Under the pieces are notes generated by a model. It was not told where the DNA came from. It searched no databases and saw only the letters and a program-made list of their open reading frames with translations. Positions 15,583 to 24,477 of a stretch of 64,000 bases of DNA are shown here, piece after piece. The stretch lies in contig MKVF01000017.1 in NCBI GenBank assembly GCA_001899145.1, positions 62,001 through 126,000 of the forward strand, written 5' to 3'. The DNA is from Flavobacteriia bacterium 40-80 (lineage in GTDB: Bacteria > Bacteroidota > Bacteroidia > Flavobacteriales_D > Crocinitomicaceae). A program made the position numbers and the translations under genes. The stretch's first letter is position 1. Every line of letters starts with the position of its first letter.

Positions 15583-17837
15583 TGATTGAAATGAATTTTA
15601 GAAGATTATTTTCTGCCCTGATTGTCAGTATGCTTTCATTTGCTGCTTTTTCGCAGGAATATATTGCGCCAATGTTATATAATCCTTTGCTATACAAAGG
15701 GCAAAACGAAGTGTTGAAGATTACTCCGAATACGTTTGACTCCACATTCATCTACACTACGGATACACTGAAGCTCACATTGAGCAATCAGATTATCGAT
15801 GATTTTTCAACGCATCGCTTTCAGAAGTACATTCCGGATTTTAGTGATCCGACAGTGACATCCGAGAAGTATTATAAGCTGATGGATAAGAACGGTGTTA
15901 ATCCGCTTCCTGCAACAGCGAGATATCACAATCAGATTACGGTGAAAAGGATTGTTAATGTCGCGGAAAATTCAATTACTGTTGAGCCTTTAACTCCTGA
16001 TACAATTCGTTACAGTGATTTGTCTTCCTATCCTCCGGTCTATTCGGAAGTGTATGTCTATCCTCCTTATGATCTGTTAGATACAGTAGATTATCCCAAT
16101 CCTGTAGATACGATTTTCATGACGGCTGTTTTCTACATACAGGATTCCGCAACGCAGTTTTTCGCGCTGTCAATTGATTCGAATGCGATCTGGAAAGACA
16201 ACTTTGTATATCATAACTATACAATGGCAAAAGATCCGTGGACGCTGGGTGTTGCGACCTTTGACGGATTGGATGAAAACGGCTATCCTTATCTGATCAA
16301 TTCCACAGTGACCGACTGGGCGGATGTGCTGCATTCCAAGCCGATAGACATGACCGCTATCGCCCCTACGAACGAAGTTTATCTGAGCTTCCTGTTTCAA
16401 CGGGAAGGATTTGGAGATGCACCTGAAACGTCTGATTCTTTGATTTTACAATTTTATTCTCCATCGAATAACCAATGGTTCAGAATGTGGGGAACGAATG
16501 GCGGAACGGTTAGTGATTTTAAGAAAGTACATATTAAGATTAGTGATCCTGCTTTTTTTGAAAACGGATTTCAGTTTCGTTTTATGAACTACGGTCGTTT
16601 GGCGGGAAGCCTGGACCATTTCCATTTGGACTATGTGCATCTGAGAGCCGGTTCAGGCCCTGCTGATACATTATTTAAAGATTTCGCTTTTGTTTATCCG
16701 ATCAATTCATTTTTGAAGGAATATACAGCTGTTCCATGGGATCATTACAAAAATAATCCTGTGGATAAGATGAGCGATTCTGTGAAATTTGTGGTAAGAA
16801 ACGGAAGTAATATTACTGAAAACAGCCAGAGCGGAACGGCCTGGGTAGAATATAATAACACTACTGAAGGAAGCTTTGTACTTTCTGATTATGAATTGAC
16901 AGATCATGATCCGGCTACCAACTACGCACCTCTGACAACATTTGTAAGCTATCATGATTTTTCCGGAGGATACCGTTTTGATGAAACAAAATCTGGCGAC
17001 CAGCAGACGTTTAAGCTTCGTGGAACGGCAAGTGTGCCTTTTTCTCAATTGACGATCAATGATTCAACATTTGGCTATCAGGTGTTCAGTAATTATTATG
17101 CTTATGATGACGGATCAGCAGAACAGGCTTACGGAATTAACGGAGCTCAGGCAATGCTGGCCTATCAGTTTACTCCTTACGAAGCAGACTCCGTAATTGG
17201 TGTTTCCATGTGTTTTGTACCTACGGTAACAGATGTGACGTCTAAATTATTCTTACTGACGATCTGGAACGATAATAACGGAAAACCGGGATCAAAGATC
17301 TATGAAGATGATTATTTCTTCCCGAGAAGCCCTATTTATGGCTATGGTTACAACGCCTTTATCAATTATTATCTGAAAGATACAGTTAAAATCCCTGTTA
17401 ACGGGAAATTCTACATTGGCTGGAGGCAGATTGATGATGCCAAGCTATGTATCGGACTGGACAGAAATATCAATAATCAGGATAAGATTTTTTACACGAT
17501 CAATAACGGAGCTATGTGGCTGAATACTTCTTATGAAGGAAGCCTTCTTATCCGCCCGATTTTTTCTACTGCTCTGGATGCTACTTTGGGAGTGAAGAAA
17601 ACAGTTCCGGCTGAAAAATACGAATTCGGAGCATATCCGAATCCGGTATCTGATATTCTGAATATTACAACAACTCATCCCGCTTATGACGGTGCTGATT
17701 TGTTCGGTATGAACGGCCAGCTATTGAGATCTTTTACAAAAGAAGAGCTGACAATTAATATCTCCGGTATTAACAGTGGCATTTACTTGTTGAGAGACAA
17801 ACAAACAGGAACTGTAATAAAAATTGTAAAACAATAA
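15582..17837 (+). CDS. T9SS-secreted protein with type A sorting domain
   Basis: A 751-residue exported protein. The signal peptide ends SFAAFSQ at about residue 25. The C-terminal 75 residues are a classic type A sorting tail (YPNPVSDILNI, then LFGMNGQLLRS and INSGIYLLRDKQTGTVIKIV), which sends the protein through the type IX secretion system to the cell surface. The body is made of beta-rich segments and I see no catalytic motif; one region around residue 220-330 resembles a jelly-roll or concanavalin-like fold (weak). The start at 15582 overlaps the PASTA stop by 1 bp; a second ATG at 15591 gives a cleaner signal peptide. It is the PASTA gene's operon partner, followed by ribF 6 bp later. 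Confidence 0.85.
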   Translation: MIEMNFRRLFSALIVSMLSFAAFSQEYIAPMLYNPLLYKGQNEVLKITPNTFDSTFIYTTDTLKLTLSNQIIDDFSTHRFQKYIPDFSDPTVTSEKYYKLMDKNGVNPLPATARYHNQITVKRIVNVAENSITVEPLTPDTIRYSDLSSYPPVYSEVYVYPPYDLLDTVDYPNPVDTIFMTAVFYIQDSATQFFALSIDSNAIWKDNFVYHNYTMAKDPWTLGVATFDGLDENGYPYLINSTVTDWADVLHSKPIDMTAIAPTNEVYLSFLFQREGFGDAPETSDSLILQFYSPSNNQWFRMWGTNGGTVSDFKKVHIKISDPAFFENGFQFRFMNYGRLAGSLDHFHLDYVHLRAGSGPADTLFKDFAFVYPINSFLKEYTAVPWDHYKNNPVDKMSDSVKFVVRNGSNITENSQSGTAWVEYNNTTEGSFVLSDYELTDHDPATNYAPLTTFVSYHDFSGGYRFDETKSGDQQTFKLRGTASVPFSQLTINDSTFGYQVFSNYYAYDDGSAEQAYGINGAQAMLAYQFTPYEADSVIGVSMCFVPTVTDVTSKLFLLTIWNDNNGKPGSKIYEDDYFFPRSPIYGYGYNAFINYYLKDTVKIPVNGKFYIGWRQIDDAKLCIGLDRNINNQDKIFYTINNGAMWLNTSYEGSLLIRPIFSTALDATLGVKKTVPAEKYEFGAYPNPVSDILNITTTHPAYDGADLFGMNGQLLRSFTKEELTINISGINSGIYLLRDKQTGTVIKIVKQ

Positions 17838-17843
17838 TTCGAG

Positions 17844-18788
17844 GTGAGAGTTTATACCAATTTTGACGAATTAGGTGAAATTAAAAACCCGGTTTTGACA
17901 ATTGGAACCTTTGACGGCGTTCATGTAGGCCACCAGAAGATAATTGAAAGAATTAAATCAGAGGCGGAAAAAACAGGAGGAGAAACGGTATTGTTTACTT
18001 TCTTTCCGCATCCCAGATTGGTTCTGAATCCTGCTGATAATTCCCTCCGGATGATTCAGACACTGGAAGAGAAAAAAGCGAACCTGGAACGTTTAGGTTT
18101 GGATCACCTGATTATCTTTCCATTCACAAAAGAATTTGCAAATGTTGCGGCAGAAGATTTTATCCGTGACTTTCTTGTAGATAAGCTGCATGTAAAGACA
18201 ATAGTTGTAGGGTATGATCATCAGTTTGGCAGAAACCGGCAGGGAAATTTAAAATTCCTCCAACAGTACAGCAAAGAATTTGGCTATAAGGTCATAGAGC
18301 TGCCTGCAGAGGAAATTGATGAAGTAAATGTATCTTCCACAAAAATCCGCCAGGCTATTTTATCAGGAGATATTGAGACTGCAAATGCCTATCTCAATGA
18401 GAGCTTTTCTTTAACAGGAAAGGTGGTGAAAGGCCGGCAGCTGGGCCGGACGATCGGCTGCCCGACAGCAAATATTGAAGTTTCTGATCCGTTAAAGATC
18501 ATTCCTGCAATCGGAATTTATGCGGTAAACGTTCTTCTTGATAACGGTGAAATGTATCATGGAATGATGAGCATAGGAAAGAATCCCACAGTGACAGATG
18601 ACCAGTCGATCAAGCTGGAAGTGAATCTGTTTGATTTTGAAGGAGATTTATACGGACGGACGATTACGGTACACTTCTTGAAATACCTGCGAAACGAATT
18701 AAAATTTGATTCGCTGGACGAATTAATAAAACAATTAGATGAAGACCGAAAAGCTTCTATGGATTATTTTTCTGCTCTTGACGTTTAA
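17844..18788 (+). CDS. ribF: Bifunctional riboflavin kinase/FAD synthetase
   Basis: Turns riboflavin into FMN and then FAD. A 314-residue protein with the GTG start at 17844. The nucleotidyltransferase half opens with GTFDGVHVGHQK at about residue 23 and the kinase half has GRQLGRTIGCPTANIE at about 203 and the C-terminal DLYGRTITVHFLKYLRNE. Its length and order are standard. The gene lies in the same direction and 6 bp after the T9SS cargo gene; its last 50 bp overlap the start of an LRR gene in another frame. Confidence 0.96.
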   Translation: MRVYTNFDELGEIKNPVLTIGTFDGVHVGHQKIIERIKSEAEKTGGETVLFTFFPHPRLVLNPADNSLRMIQTLEEKKANLERLGLDHLIIFPFTKEFANVAAEDFIRDFLVDKLHVKTIVVGYDHQFGRNRQGNLKFLQQYSKEFGYKVIELPAEEIDEVNVSSTKIRQAILSGDIETANAYLNESFSLTGKVVKGRQLGRTIGCPTANIEVSDPLKIIPAIGIYAVNVLLDNGEMYHGMMSIGKNPTVTDDQSIKLEVNLFDFEGDLYGRTITVHFLKYLRNELKFDSLDELIKQLDEDRKASMDYFSALDV

Positions 18789-19320
18789 TCTTTTTTCTCA
18801 GGAAGAAGAAAAGACGTTCACTTGGGAAGAAGCACAGCAAACAGATCCTTTGCTGGTAACCCGGTTAAGCCTGCGTAAAATGAAGCTTACAGAGCTTCCT
18901 GAAGAATTGAAAAAATATAAAAACCTTCAGCTGTTAGATCTCAGCAAAAACCGTTTAAAAGAATTACCGCTTTACTTCATTGAGTTTGATTCATTACGCA
19001 TCCTCAAAATAGAACAGAATAAAATGCCCCAGTTTCCTATAGCTGTTTGCCAGCTTATCCGCCTGGAAGAACTGTGGGCTTATGATAACTACTTTACCGG
19101 AATGCCCAACTGTATTGGGCATCTTAAACATTTACGGATCATTGACCTTTCCGATAACCTGATCGAGAGCCTTCCGGAAGAGCTGACACAGTTGCCCAAG
19201 CTGGAAAAATTACTGCTGAACGGTATGACACTCAACAAATATTTCCAGAAAAGCTGGAGCGAAAAGCTCCCGAAAGTTAAGATCGAATTCGGGCAGCCTT
19301 GTGACTGTATGAGCCACTGA
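18739..19320 (+). CDS. Exported leucine-rich-repeat protein
   Basis: A 193-residue protein. It begins with a clear signal peptide (LLWIIFLLLTFNLFSQ, cleavage near residue 21), followed by a short acidic segment and about five LRR units of the form LxxLxLSxNxLxxLP (for example LQLLDLSKNRLKELPLYF and LRIIDLSDNLIESLPEEL). Such proteins bind other proteins in the periplasm or at the surface. The first 50 bp, coding the signal peptide, lie inside the end of ribF in another frame. This is unusually long for an overlap but the good signal peptide supports this start. The C-terminus carries a CDCMSH cluster that may bind metal. It converges with the permease gene, 6 bp apart. Confidence 0.85.
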   Translation: MKTEKLLWIIFLLLTFNLFSQEEEKTFTWEEAQQTDPLLVTRLSLRKMKLTELPEELKKYKNLQLLDLSKNRLKELPLYFIEFDSLRILKIEQNKMPQFPIAVCQLIRLEELWAYDNYFTGMPNCIGHLKHLRIIDLSDNLIESLPEELTQLPKLEKLLLNGMTLNKYFQKSWSEKLPKVKIEFGQPCDCMSH

Positions 19321-19326
19321 GGTTGA

Positions 19327-21042
19327 TCAATTAAACTTGATACTTTTTACCGGAGAGATTTTTGCTACAAATCGCGAAGGAATAAGCAGAGCAACGATAC
19401 AGATTACCAGGGTGGCAATATTTAATAAGATAATGTGTAGTACATTCAGCTGGATCGGAACAGCATCCAGATAATAGACTTCAGGATTCAGACGGATCAG
19501 ATGGAATTTTTCCTGGAGAAATGCAAGTCCCACACCGATAATATTTCCCCAGATCAGCGCGCGTACGATTAGAAAAGCCGCCTGAATAATAAATGTTTTC
19601 TGGATCAGCCAGTTGTTTGCACCCATTGCCTTCATCAGCCCGATAAAGTTAGTACGTACAAGAATCATTACCAATAGGGCAGAGCTCATATTAATGATCC
19701 CGATGAAAACCATCAGAATTAAAATAATCCATACATTGATGTCCAGGAAGCTCAGCCAGTTGAAAATATCAGACTGATTGTCCAGAATACTTGAAATACC
19801 GATTTCCTGAGATAGTTCAGGAGAAACCAGAATCTCTTTTCTCAGGCTTTCCACTTCCGGTTGAATACTGTTGAAATCATTATAAACCAGTTCGTAACCG
19901 CTGATGAACTGATGAGCATTGCCCACGCCGTCTGTAAACCGGAATGTAAATTGATTGCCCTGCTCATCTGTGATGAAATAATGTAATCCTGTTTCATCCA
20001 GAAATTCCTTTTTCACCGTTCCGTCTCCATTTTTGGCAAGTGGGAAATGCCCCGGAACTTTGCGGTTCACTTTTACTGTCAGCTGTGCGGAATCAACGTA
20101 TTTTATTTCTTCGGAAAAGTTGGCCAGAGATTGCTCACCCACACGTACCTGGATAACCGTATCCGTTTCCGGGAAAAAGTAAAAACCTTTGTAATTTCCG
20201 TTTTGGCCGTTCCAGCTGAAACGGGGAAATCCGTTTCCTCCGGTAACTTCCGCTTTTAAAACCAGATTTCCCTGTACTAAGGAATCGTCCATTCGTAAAG
20301 CTACCTGGATTCCCCAGTCATTTAGTTTTTGGATGTTGCGGATGTCGGAAATGATCATTTTTTTATCCAGATCTTCAAATCCGGTATTGTAAATACCTGC
20401 AACAGTATAAATCTTTTTGACCGGCTTGTTTTTTACAAAATAAGCGCGAAGCACATCTCCGACTTTATATCCTAAATCAGTAGCGATCCGCTTGGAAATG
20501 AGTACTTCTTCCGAGATCGTGCCACTCTTGAAAGAAGGAATTTTGCCTTCAGTTAAATGCTGCTTAAAAAAGGAAAGATCATAATCACCGTCAACACCTT
20601 TGAATACAACACCCTGAATTTCTTTTTTATCAGTTGCCGTATTTTCCGCTTGTAGAATCCCCGCTTTGTAAGCCACGCCGTCCACACGCTTCAGCTTCGG
20701 AGATTGGAATAACATTTGGTATTTGATATCTTTGTGAACAGGAGTAGATTCCATGATGGAATTTTCGCCTAGTTTTGTGATAACCGCGTGTGCGCCAAAA
20801 CCGACAACTTTATTCCGTACTTCCTGCTGAAAACCAATCACAACACTGATGGTGATGAGGTTTACGATCAGGGCAAGGGCGATGGTAATCACTGCTATTT
20901 GTACAATGGGACGGGAAACAGTTTTTCCGTTCGACTCTTTTTTTAATAATTTGCGTGCTATGAAATACGGCGTTTTCAATTTGTCAGAATATTCGTTACG
21001 AAAATACACAAAGCTTTTGGTGTTCAAAAGCATTTTATCCAT
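19327..21042 (-). CDS. LolC/LolE-FtsX type ABC transporter permease
   Basis: A large membrane protein with one N-terminal helix (IVQIAVITIALALIVNLITISVV), a long extracytoplasmic domain of about 300 residues and three C-terminal helices (VWIILILMVFIGIINMSSAL; AAFLIVRALIWGNIIGVGLA; VLHIILLNIATLVICIVALL). This layout is that of the lipoprotein-release permeases LolC/E and other MacB/FtsX-like proteins, which work with an ATPase (LolD type) that is not adjacent here. The domain head PYFIARKLLKKES matches the family start. Start: the ATG at 21042 is used; a TTG at 20979 would begin KTPYFIARKLL and avoid overlap with the divergent gene. Upstream residues up to 21351 are antisense to the neighbour and are not believed. 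Confidence 0.8.
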   Translation of the reverse strand: MDKMLLNTKSFVYFRNEYSDKLKTPYFIARKLLKKESNGKTVSRPIVQIAVITIALALIVNLITISVVIGFQQEVRNKVVGFGAHAVITKLGENSIMESTPVHKDIKYQMLFQSPKLKRVDGVAYKAGILQAENTATDKKEIQGVVFKGVDGDYDLSFFKQHLTEGKIPSFKSGTISEEVLISKRIATDLGYKVGDVLRAYFVKNKPVKKIYTVAGIYNTGFEDLDKKMIISDIRNIQKLNDWGIQVALRMDDSLVQGNLVLKAEVTGGNGFPRFSWNGQNGNYKGFYFFPETDTVIQVRVGEQSLANFSEEIKYVDSAQLTVKVNRKVPGHFPLAKNGDGTVKKEFLDETGLHYFITDEQGNQFTFRFTDGVGNAHQFISGYELVYNDFNSIQPEVESLRKEILVSPELSQEIGISSILDNQSDIFNWLSFLDINVWIILILMVFIGIINMSSALLVMILVRTNFIGLMKAMGANNWLIQKTFIIQAAFLIVRALIWGNIIGVGLAFLQEKFHLIRLNPEVYYLDAVPIQLNVLHIILLNIATLVICIVALLIPSRFVAKISPVKSIKFN

Positions 21043-22216
21043 ATTGTTTGTTTCTTGCGCTTCTGCCGGTTCTCCGATTGATGAGGAACGAGTATTAGCC
21101 GGTTCTGGAAAGCAGGTTTTACGCTTGGGAAATGAGCGGATGGAGCTGTATCTGCCATTGCTGAAAGGAAAGAAAACAGGATTGGTTGGGAACCAGTCTT
21201 CAATCGTTGGAAAGACACATCTGGCAGATACTTTGTTAGCAAGTGGAATTAACATTACAGCAGTATTTTCTCCTGAGCACGGTTTTCGCGGAGATGCCGA
21301 TGCCGGCGAATCTGTCAAAAGCGGAAAAGATGCAAAAACAGGTTTACCCATCTATTCACTTTACGGAAATAATAAAAAACCTTCTGCGGAACAACTGAAA
21401 GGAATTGAAGTGATGTTATTTGACATTCAGGATGTCGGCGTCCGCTTTTATACTTATATCTCCACACTACATTACGTGATGGAAGCATGTGCCGAAAATG
21501 GTATCTCTTTGATCGTCTTAGATAAGCCGAATCCTAACGGCCATTATGTGGATGGCCCTCTTCGTGAAGAAAAATGGAAATCGTTTGTAGGAATGCACCC
21601 TGTACCGATTGTTCACGGAATGACCATCGGGGAATACGCACAAATGATCAATGGGGAAAAATGGCTGACAAATGGTATTCAATGTGATCTGAAAGTGATT
21701 GCCTGTGAAAATTATACACATACCACACCTTACCGTTTGCCGGTTGCTCCAAGTCCGAATTTGCGTTCTATGGCATCGATTTACCTTTATCCGAGCTTAT
21801 GTTTATTCGAAGGGACTTCCGTTAGTGTAGGGCGGGGCACAAAAATGCCTTTTGAAGTATATGGTCATCCGGATTTTCCAAAAACGAATTTTTCATTTAC
21901 GCCGGTTTCAGGTTCCGGAGCAAAAGATCCGTTATGGAAAGATAAAGTGTGCAATGGCTATTTGCTTAGTAAAGATTCTACAGCGTTAGATCAGCATCAT
22001 TTCCATCTTTCTTATTTAATTATTGCGAAAAATAATCTTGAAAAGGCAGGTGTTCCTTTTATCACTTCGGCTAATTTCTTTGATAAATTAGCAGGCACCT
22101 CTTCTTTAAGAGAACAGCTGCTGGCCGGGAAATCCGAAACGGAAATTCGTGAAAGCTGGAAAGAAGGACTGGAAAATTTTAAAAAAGTCCGGGCAAAGTA
22201 TTTGATTTATGAGTAA
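21020..22216 (+). CDS. Exo-beta-N-acetylmuramidase (NamZ/DUF1343 family, GH171), lipoprotein
   Basis: A DUF1343 (YbbC/NamZ) protein. In Bacillus subtilis NamZ removes terminal N-acetylmuramic acid from peptidoglycan fragments, and that activity is expected here. Family motifs are GLVGNQSSIV, FSPEHGFRGDAD, LFDIQDVGVRFYTYISTL, LDKPNPNG, PVAPSPNLRSM and LFEGTSVSVGRGT. The N-terminus, read from the GTG at 21020, is a short lipoprotein signal (ILFVSC, lipid Cys at about 13), so it is probably anchored at the outer membrane. Upstream in-frame ATG codons from 20849 run antisense through the permease gene and lack a signal, so they are rejected. It overlaps the start of the permease by up to 23 bp in a divergent sense. 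The WG-repeat gene follows at 10 bp. Confidence 0.88.
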   Translation: MFKSILSILFVSCASAGSPIDEERVLAGSGKQVLRLGNERMELYLPLLKGKKTGLVGNQSSIVGKTHLADTLLASGINITAVFSPEHGFRGDADAGESVKSGKDAKTGLPIYSLYGNNKKPSAEQLKGIEVMLFDIQDVGVRFYTYISTLHYVMEACAENGISLIVLDKPNPNGHYVDGPLREEKWKSFVGMHPVPIVHGMTIGEYAQMINGEKWLTNGIQCDLKVIACENYTHTTPYRLPVAPSPNLRSMASIYLYPSLCLFEGTSVSVGRGTKMPFEVYGHPDFPKTNFSFTPVSGSGAKDPLWKDKVCNGYLLSKDSTALDQHHFHLSYLIIAKNNLEKAGVPFITSANFFDKLAGTSSLREQLLAGKSETEIRESWKEGLENFKKVRAKYLIYE

Positions 22217-22226
22217 ATAACCGATT

Positions 22227-23594
22227 ATGAAAAATAAATGGATCTTATTCTTTTTTCTGAACTTTTCATCTGTGCTTTTCAGCCAGTCTGAAATCTGTTT
22301 CTTCTATAAAAGTGAATTCAGTAAATTAATAAAAGACGGAAATTTAAAAGAAGCACTTTCTGTTTATAATAATCTGATTTACGTCTGCGGAGAGAAAGAA
22401 ATCCAGCCACAGATGAATGATCAGTTGCTGAAGCTGGCGGAGAATAAGAAAGTTTTATTGACTGAGACGTATGACGGAACGTTTCACTACTTTTTTAAAT
22501 CCGGAACCGAAAATGCCTTTTATGCCAAAAGCTTTTTTGCGGGAGATACCTCTCTGTTAGCAGAAGTTCCCGCATTAAAAAAGCATTATCAGAAATATGC
22601 AGATTTTTTGGCAGCATTGCATTTGAAAGGTTTTGATAATGAATACATCGAAGTATTTGAGGAACATGGGTTGATCTGTGTCAGAAATAAGGAAGAAGTA
22701 AGATATCTGGTGGATTATAAAATGAATAAGGTTATAAACGAACCTTTTGTTTCGTTTCTGCCTTTAACAAATGATTTGATTTTTTGCGTAGCGGTGACGG
22801 ATAATGAAGTGGCGACGTTGTACTCATTGTCACAGAGAAAATTTATTACTCCGGTGACAAGCCCTGCAATCCAAATTTTACAGACAGGTGAATTTACCGG
22901 CCTGGCTTCCTATTTGTCAGAAAATAAAAAATATAAAATCTGTGATTTTTCAGGAAAAGTACATTTGGAAGAGCTGGACACAGTCATTTTTTATCCTGAA
23001 GAGCGAAAAATAGTAATCAGGACGAATCAGGGTTTTCGTCTATTAAATCCACAGTTGAAACCCCAGATAGATTTTTCGAAAGAGATTATTCCGCTAAATA
23101 TAGGAACAAAGCTATTCTGGTATGCAAAACAATCGGATAATATAAAAACCGTTTACGATAATAACTGTCATCCTGTTATTTCTTCTCCGCAATTTACGGA
23201 TATCATCCCTGCAAAAGAGAATTATGTTGCTGCTGCAAAGGGTGGAAAGTACGGTATTCTGGAACTGGATACGCAAAAAGAAGTTATTCCCTTTGAATAT
23301 CTGGATGTTATTTTTATTACGGAAACTGTTTTCGCGCTCCGAACGCCCAAATACTGGGAATTCGTGGATGAACAGTACAATGAGATTGGCGGTATCGATA
23401 ATTTGAAAATCCGTCCGTTAAACACCGAAGGAAAAATTTATATCCAATCGGAAGAGAAAGGTAAGATCGCCGTGTATGATCTTACCGGGAAAAAGATATT
23501 ACAGCCGCTTTACGACTCCGTGAGTTATGATCATTCGATGAAACGATTCACTGTTGTTCAAAACGGAAAAGAAAGCTTTGTGGAGGTAGAGTGA
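22227..23594 (+). CDS. Exported WG-repeat protein
   Basis: A 455-residue protein with a signal peptide (LFFFLNFSSVLFSQ, cleavage near 20). The N-terminal 100 residues look helical. The rest is a beta-rich repeat region; at least two units fit the WG-repeat type (KGGKYGILELDTQKEVIPFE near 325, and KGKIAVYDLTGKKILQPLYD near 420). WG repeats are of unknown detailed function and are common in Bacteroidota exported proteins. It may be in one transcript with the muramidase gene 10 bp upstream and the small membrane protein 6 bp downstream, which hints at a cell-wall-related job, though this is inference. Confidence 0.75.
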   Translation: MKNKWILFFFLNFSSVLFSQSEICFFYKSEFSKLIKDGNLKEALSVYNNLIYVCGEKEIQPQMNDQLLKLAENKKVLLTETYDGTFHYFFKSGTENAFYAKSFFAGDTSLLAEVPALKKHYQKYADFLAALHLKGFDNEYIEVFEEHGLICVRNKEEVRYLVDYKMNKVINEPFVSFLPLTNDLIFCVAVTDNEVATLYSLSQRKFITPVTSPAIQILQTGEFTGLASYLSENKKYKICDFSGKVHLEELDTVIFYPEERKIVIRTNQGFRLLNPQLKPQIDFSKEIIPLNIGTKLFWYAKQSDNIKTVYDNNCHPVISSPQFTDIIPAKENYVAAAKGGKYGILELDTQKEVIPFEYLDVIFITETVFALRTPKYWEFVDEQYNEIGGIDNLKIRPLNTEGKIYIQSEEKGKIAVYDLTGKKILQPLYDSVSYDHSMKRFTVVQNGKESFVEVE

Positions 23595-23600
23595 TTCTTA

Positions 23601-23891
23601 ATGAAGAAGGTTTTATATACTTTGGCTTTATTGTTTGCACTTACTATCATTTGTTATGGAGTGTTAGGGATAATTGGAACAAGTGTTTCATATAAATTTG
23701 AAATTGAAGATCCCACAGTGGAAATTAACATTCGGAATTTAGATCCGGTAGATCAAAAAATAGCTTATATACGACTTACTGACAGAAAGAAACAACTGCG
23801 CATGCAGGAAGTAAAATTATCTGTCTTAACTATCATAGGAATTATAACTTTTATTTTATTGATAGTTAAAAGGAAACAAATTTTCAGGTAA
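23601..23891 (+). CDS. Small two-helix membrane protein
   Basis: A 96-residue protein with an N-terminal hydrophobic helix (about 3-24), an extracytoplasmic middle (FEIEDPTVEINIRNLDPVDQ) and a second helix (about 72-90, VLTIIGIITFILLIV) ending in KRKQIFR. No family recognised. It follows the WG-repeat gene by 6 bp in the same direction, and the next gene (purE) faces it after 33 bp, with a weak hairpin between. Codon use looks like that of its neighbours. Confidence 0.65.
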   Translation: MKKVLYTLALLFALTIICYGVLGIIGTSVSYKFEIEDPTVEINIRNLDPVDQKIAYIRLTDRKKQLRMQEVKLSVLTIIGIITFILLIVKRKQIFR

Positions 23892-23899
23892 TTTATTTC

Positions 23900-23926
23900 C
23901 TTAAATCCGGTATCATTTAAGATTTT
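23900..23926. terminator. Weak bidirectional terminator between two convergent genes
   Basis: A 7-bp stem (CTTAAAT at 23900-23906 with 23915-23921) and an 8-nt loop, followed by ATTTT. AT-rich, so probably weak. It is the only hairpin in the 33-bp gap between the small membrane gene and purE. Confidence 0.35.
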
Positions 23927-24404
23927 ACACTTTCAAATCCTTTCCACTTTCTAAAACAGCCTGTTTTAATTCTTCCATATAGGCAGAAAGCTTTTCCAGC
24001 AAAGCAGGCTCACCGGCAGCAATTATTTTTGCTGCAAGGATCCCCGCATTTTTCGCTGCATTCAACGCAACTGTGGCAACCGGAATTCCGCTCGGCATTT
24101 GCAATATGGATAATATGCTGTCCCATCCGTCAATCGAATTGCTTGATTTAACAGGGACACCGATCACGGGAAGCGGAGTTAAAGATGCGGTCATTCCTGG
24201 AAGGTGCGCTGCTCCTCCTGCTCCGGCAATGATTACTTTGATACCACGTTTATGGGCATTTTTAGCATATTCTACCATTAATTCCGGTGTCCGGTGAGCA
24301 GAAACCACATTGATTTCATACGAAACACCGAATTTTTCAAGAATTTCAGCTGCGTCTTTCATGATTGGAAGATCTGATTTGCTTCCCATTATAATTCCTA
24401 CCAT
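23925..24404 (-). CDS. purE: N5-carboxyaminoimidazole ribonucleotide mutase
   Basis: Moves the carboxyl group from N5-CAIR to CAIR in purine synthesis, directly after PurK. The 159-residue protein is a typical class I Pur[13 protein letters not shown] near the N-terminus, [10 protein letters not shown] and [11 protein letters not shown] with the substrate-binding residues, then [10 protein letters not shown] and [12 protein letters not shown]. It is the last gene of the purK-(nuclease)-purE set; the nuclease gene ends 73 bp before it. A box TAACTTTA about 15 bp before its start resembles a -7 element with one mismatch and could give it its own transcript. Confidence 0.97.
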   Translation of the reverse strand: MVGIIMGSKSDLPIMKDAAEILEKFGVSYEINVVSAHRTPELMVEYAKNAHKRGIKVIIAGAGGAAHLPGMTASLTPLPVIGVPVKSSNSIDGWDSILSILQMPSGIPVATVALNAAKNAGILAAKIIAAGEPALLEKLSAYMEELKQAVLESGKDLKV

Positions 24405-24477
24405 AATTGTTTGAAAGTTTAAAGTTACATTTCTGATTTTATCACTGTTATGCCACAGCTGTTATTTCAGTTTATTT

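Noticed and set aside
20849-21019. Upstream extension of the muramidase frame
   Set aside because: Antisense to the permease gene and lacking a signal peptide; the lipoprotein signal begins at 21020.
21043-21351. Upstream extension of the permease frame (103 codons)
   Set aside because: Antisense to the conserved muramidase N-terminus, with a proline- and serine-rich shadow sequence.
24405-24424. Short GTTTGAAA/GTTTAAA run before purE as a fifth short-period array
   Set aside because: Only two or three units; chance in AT-rich DNA cannot be excluded.
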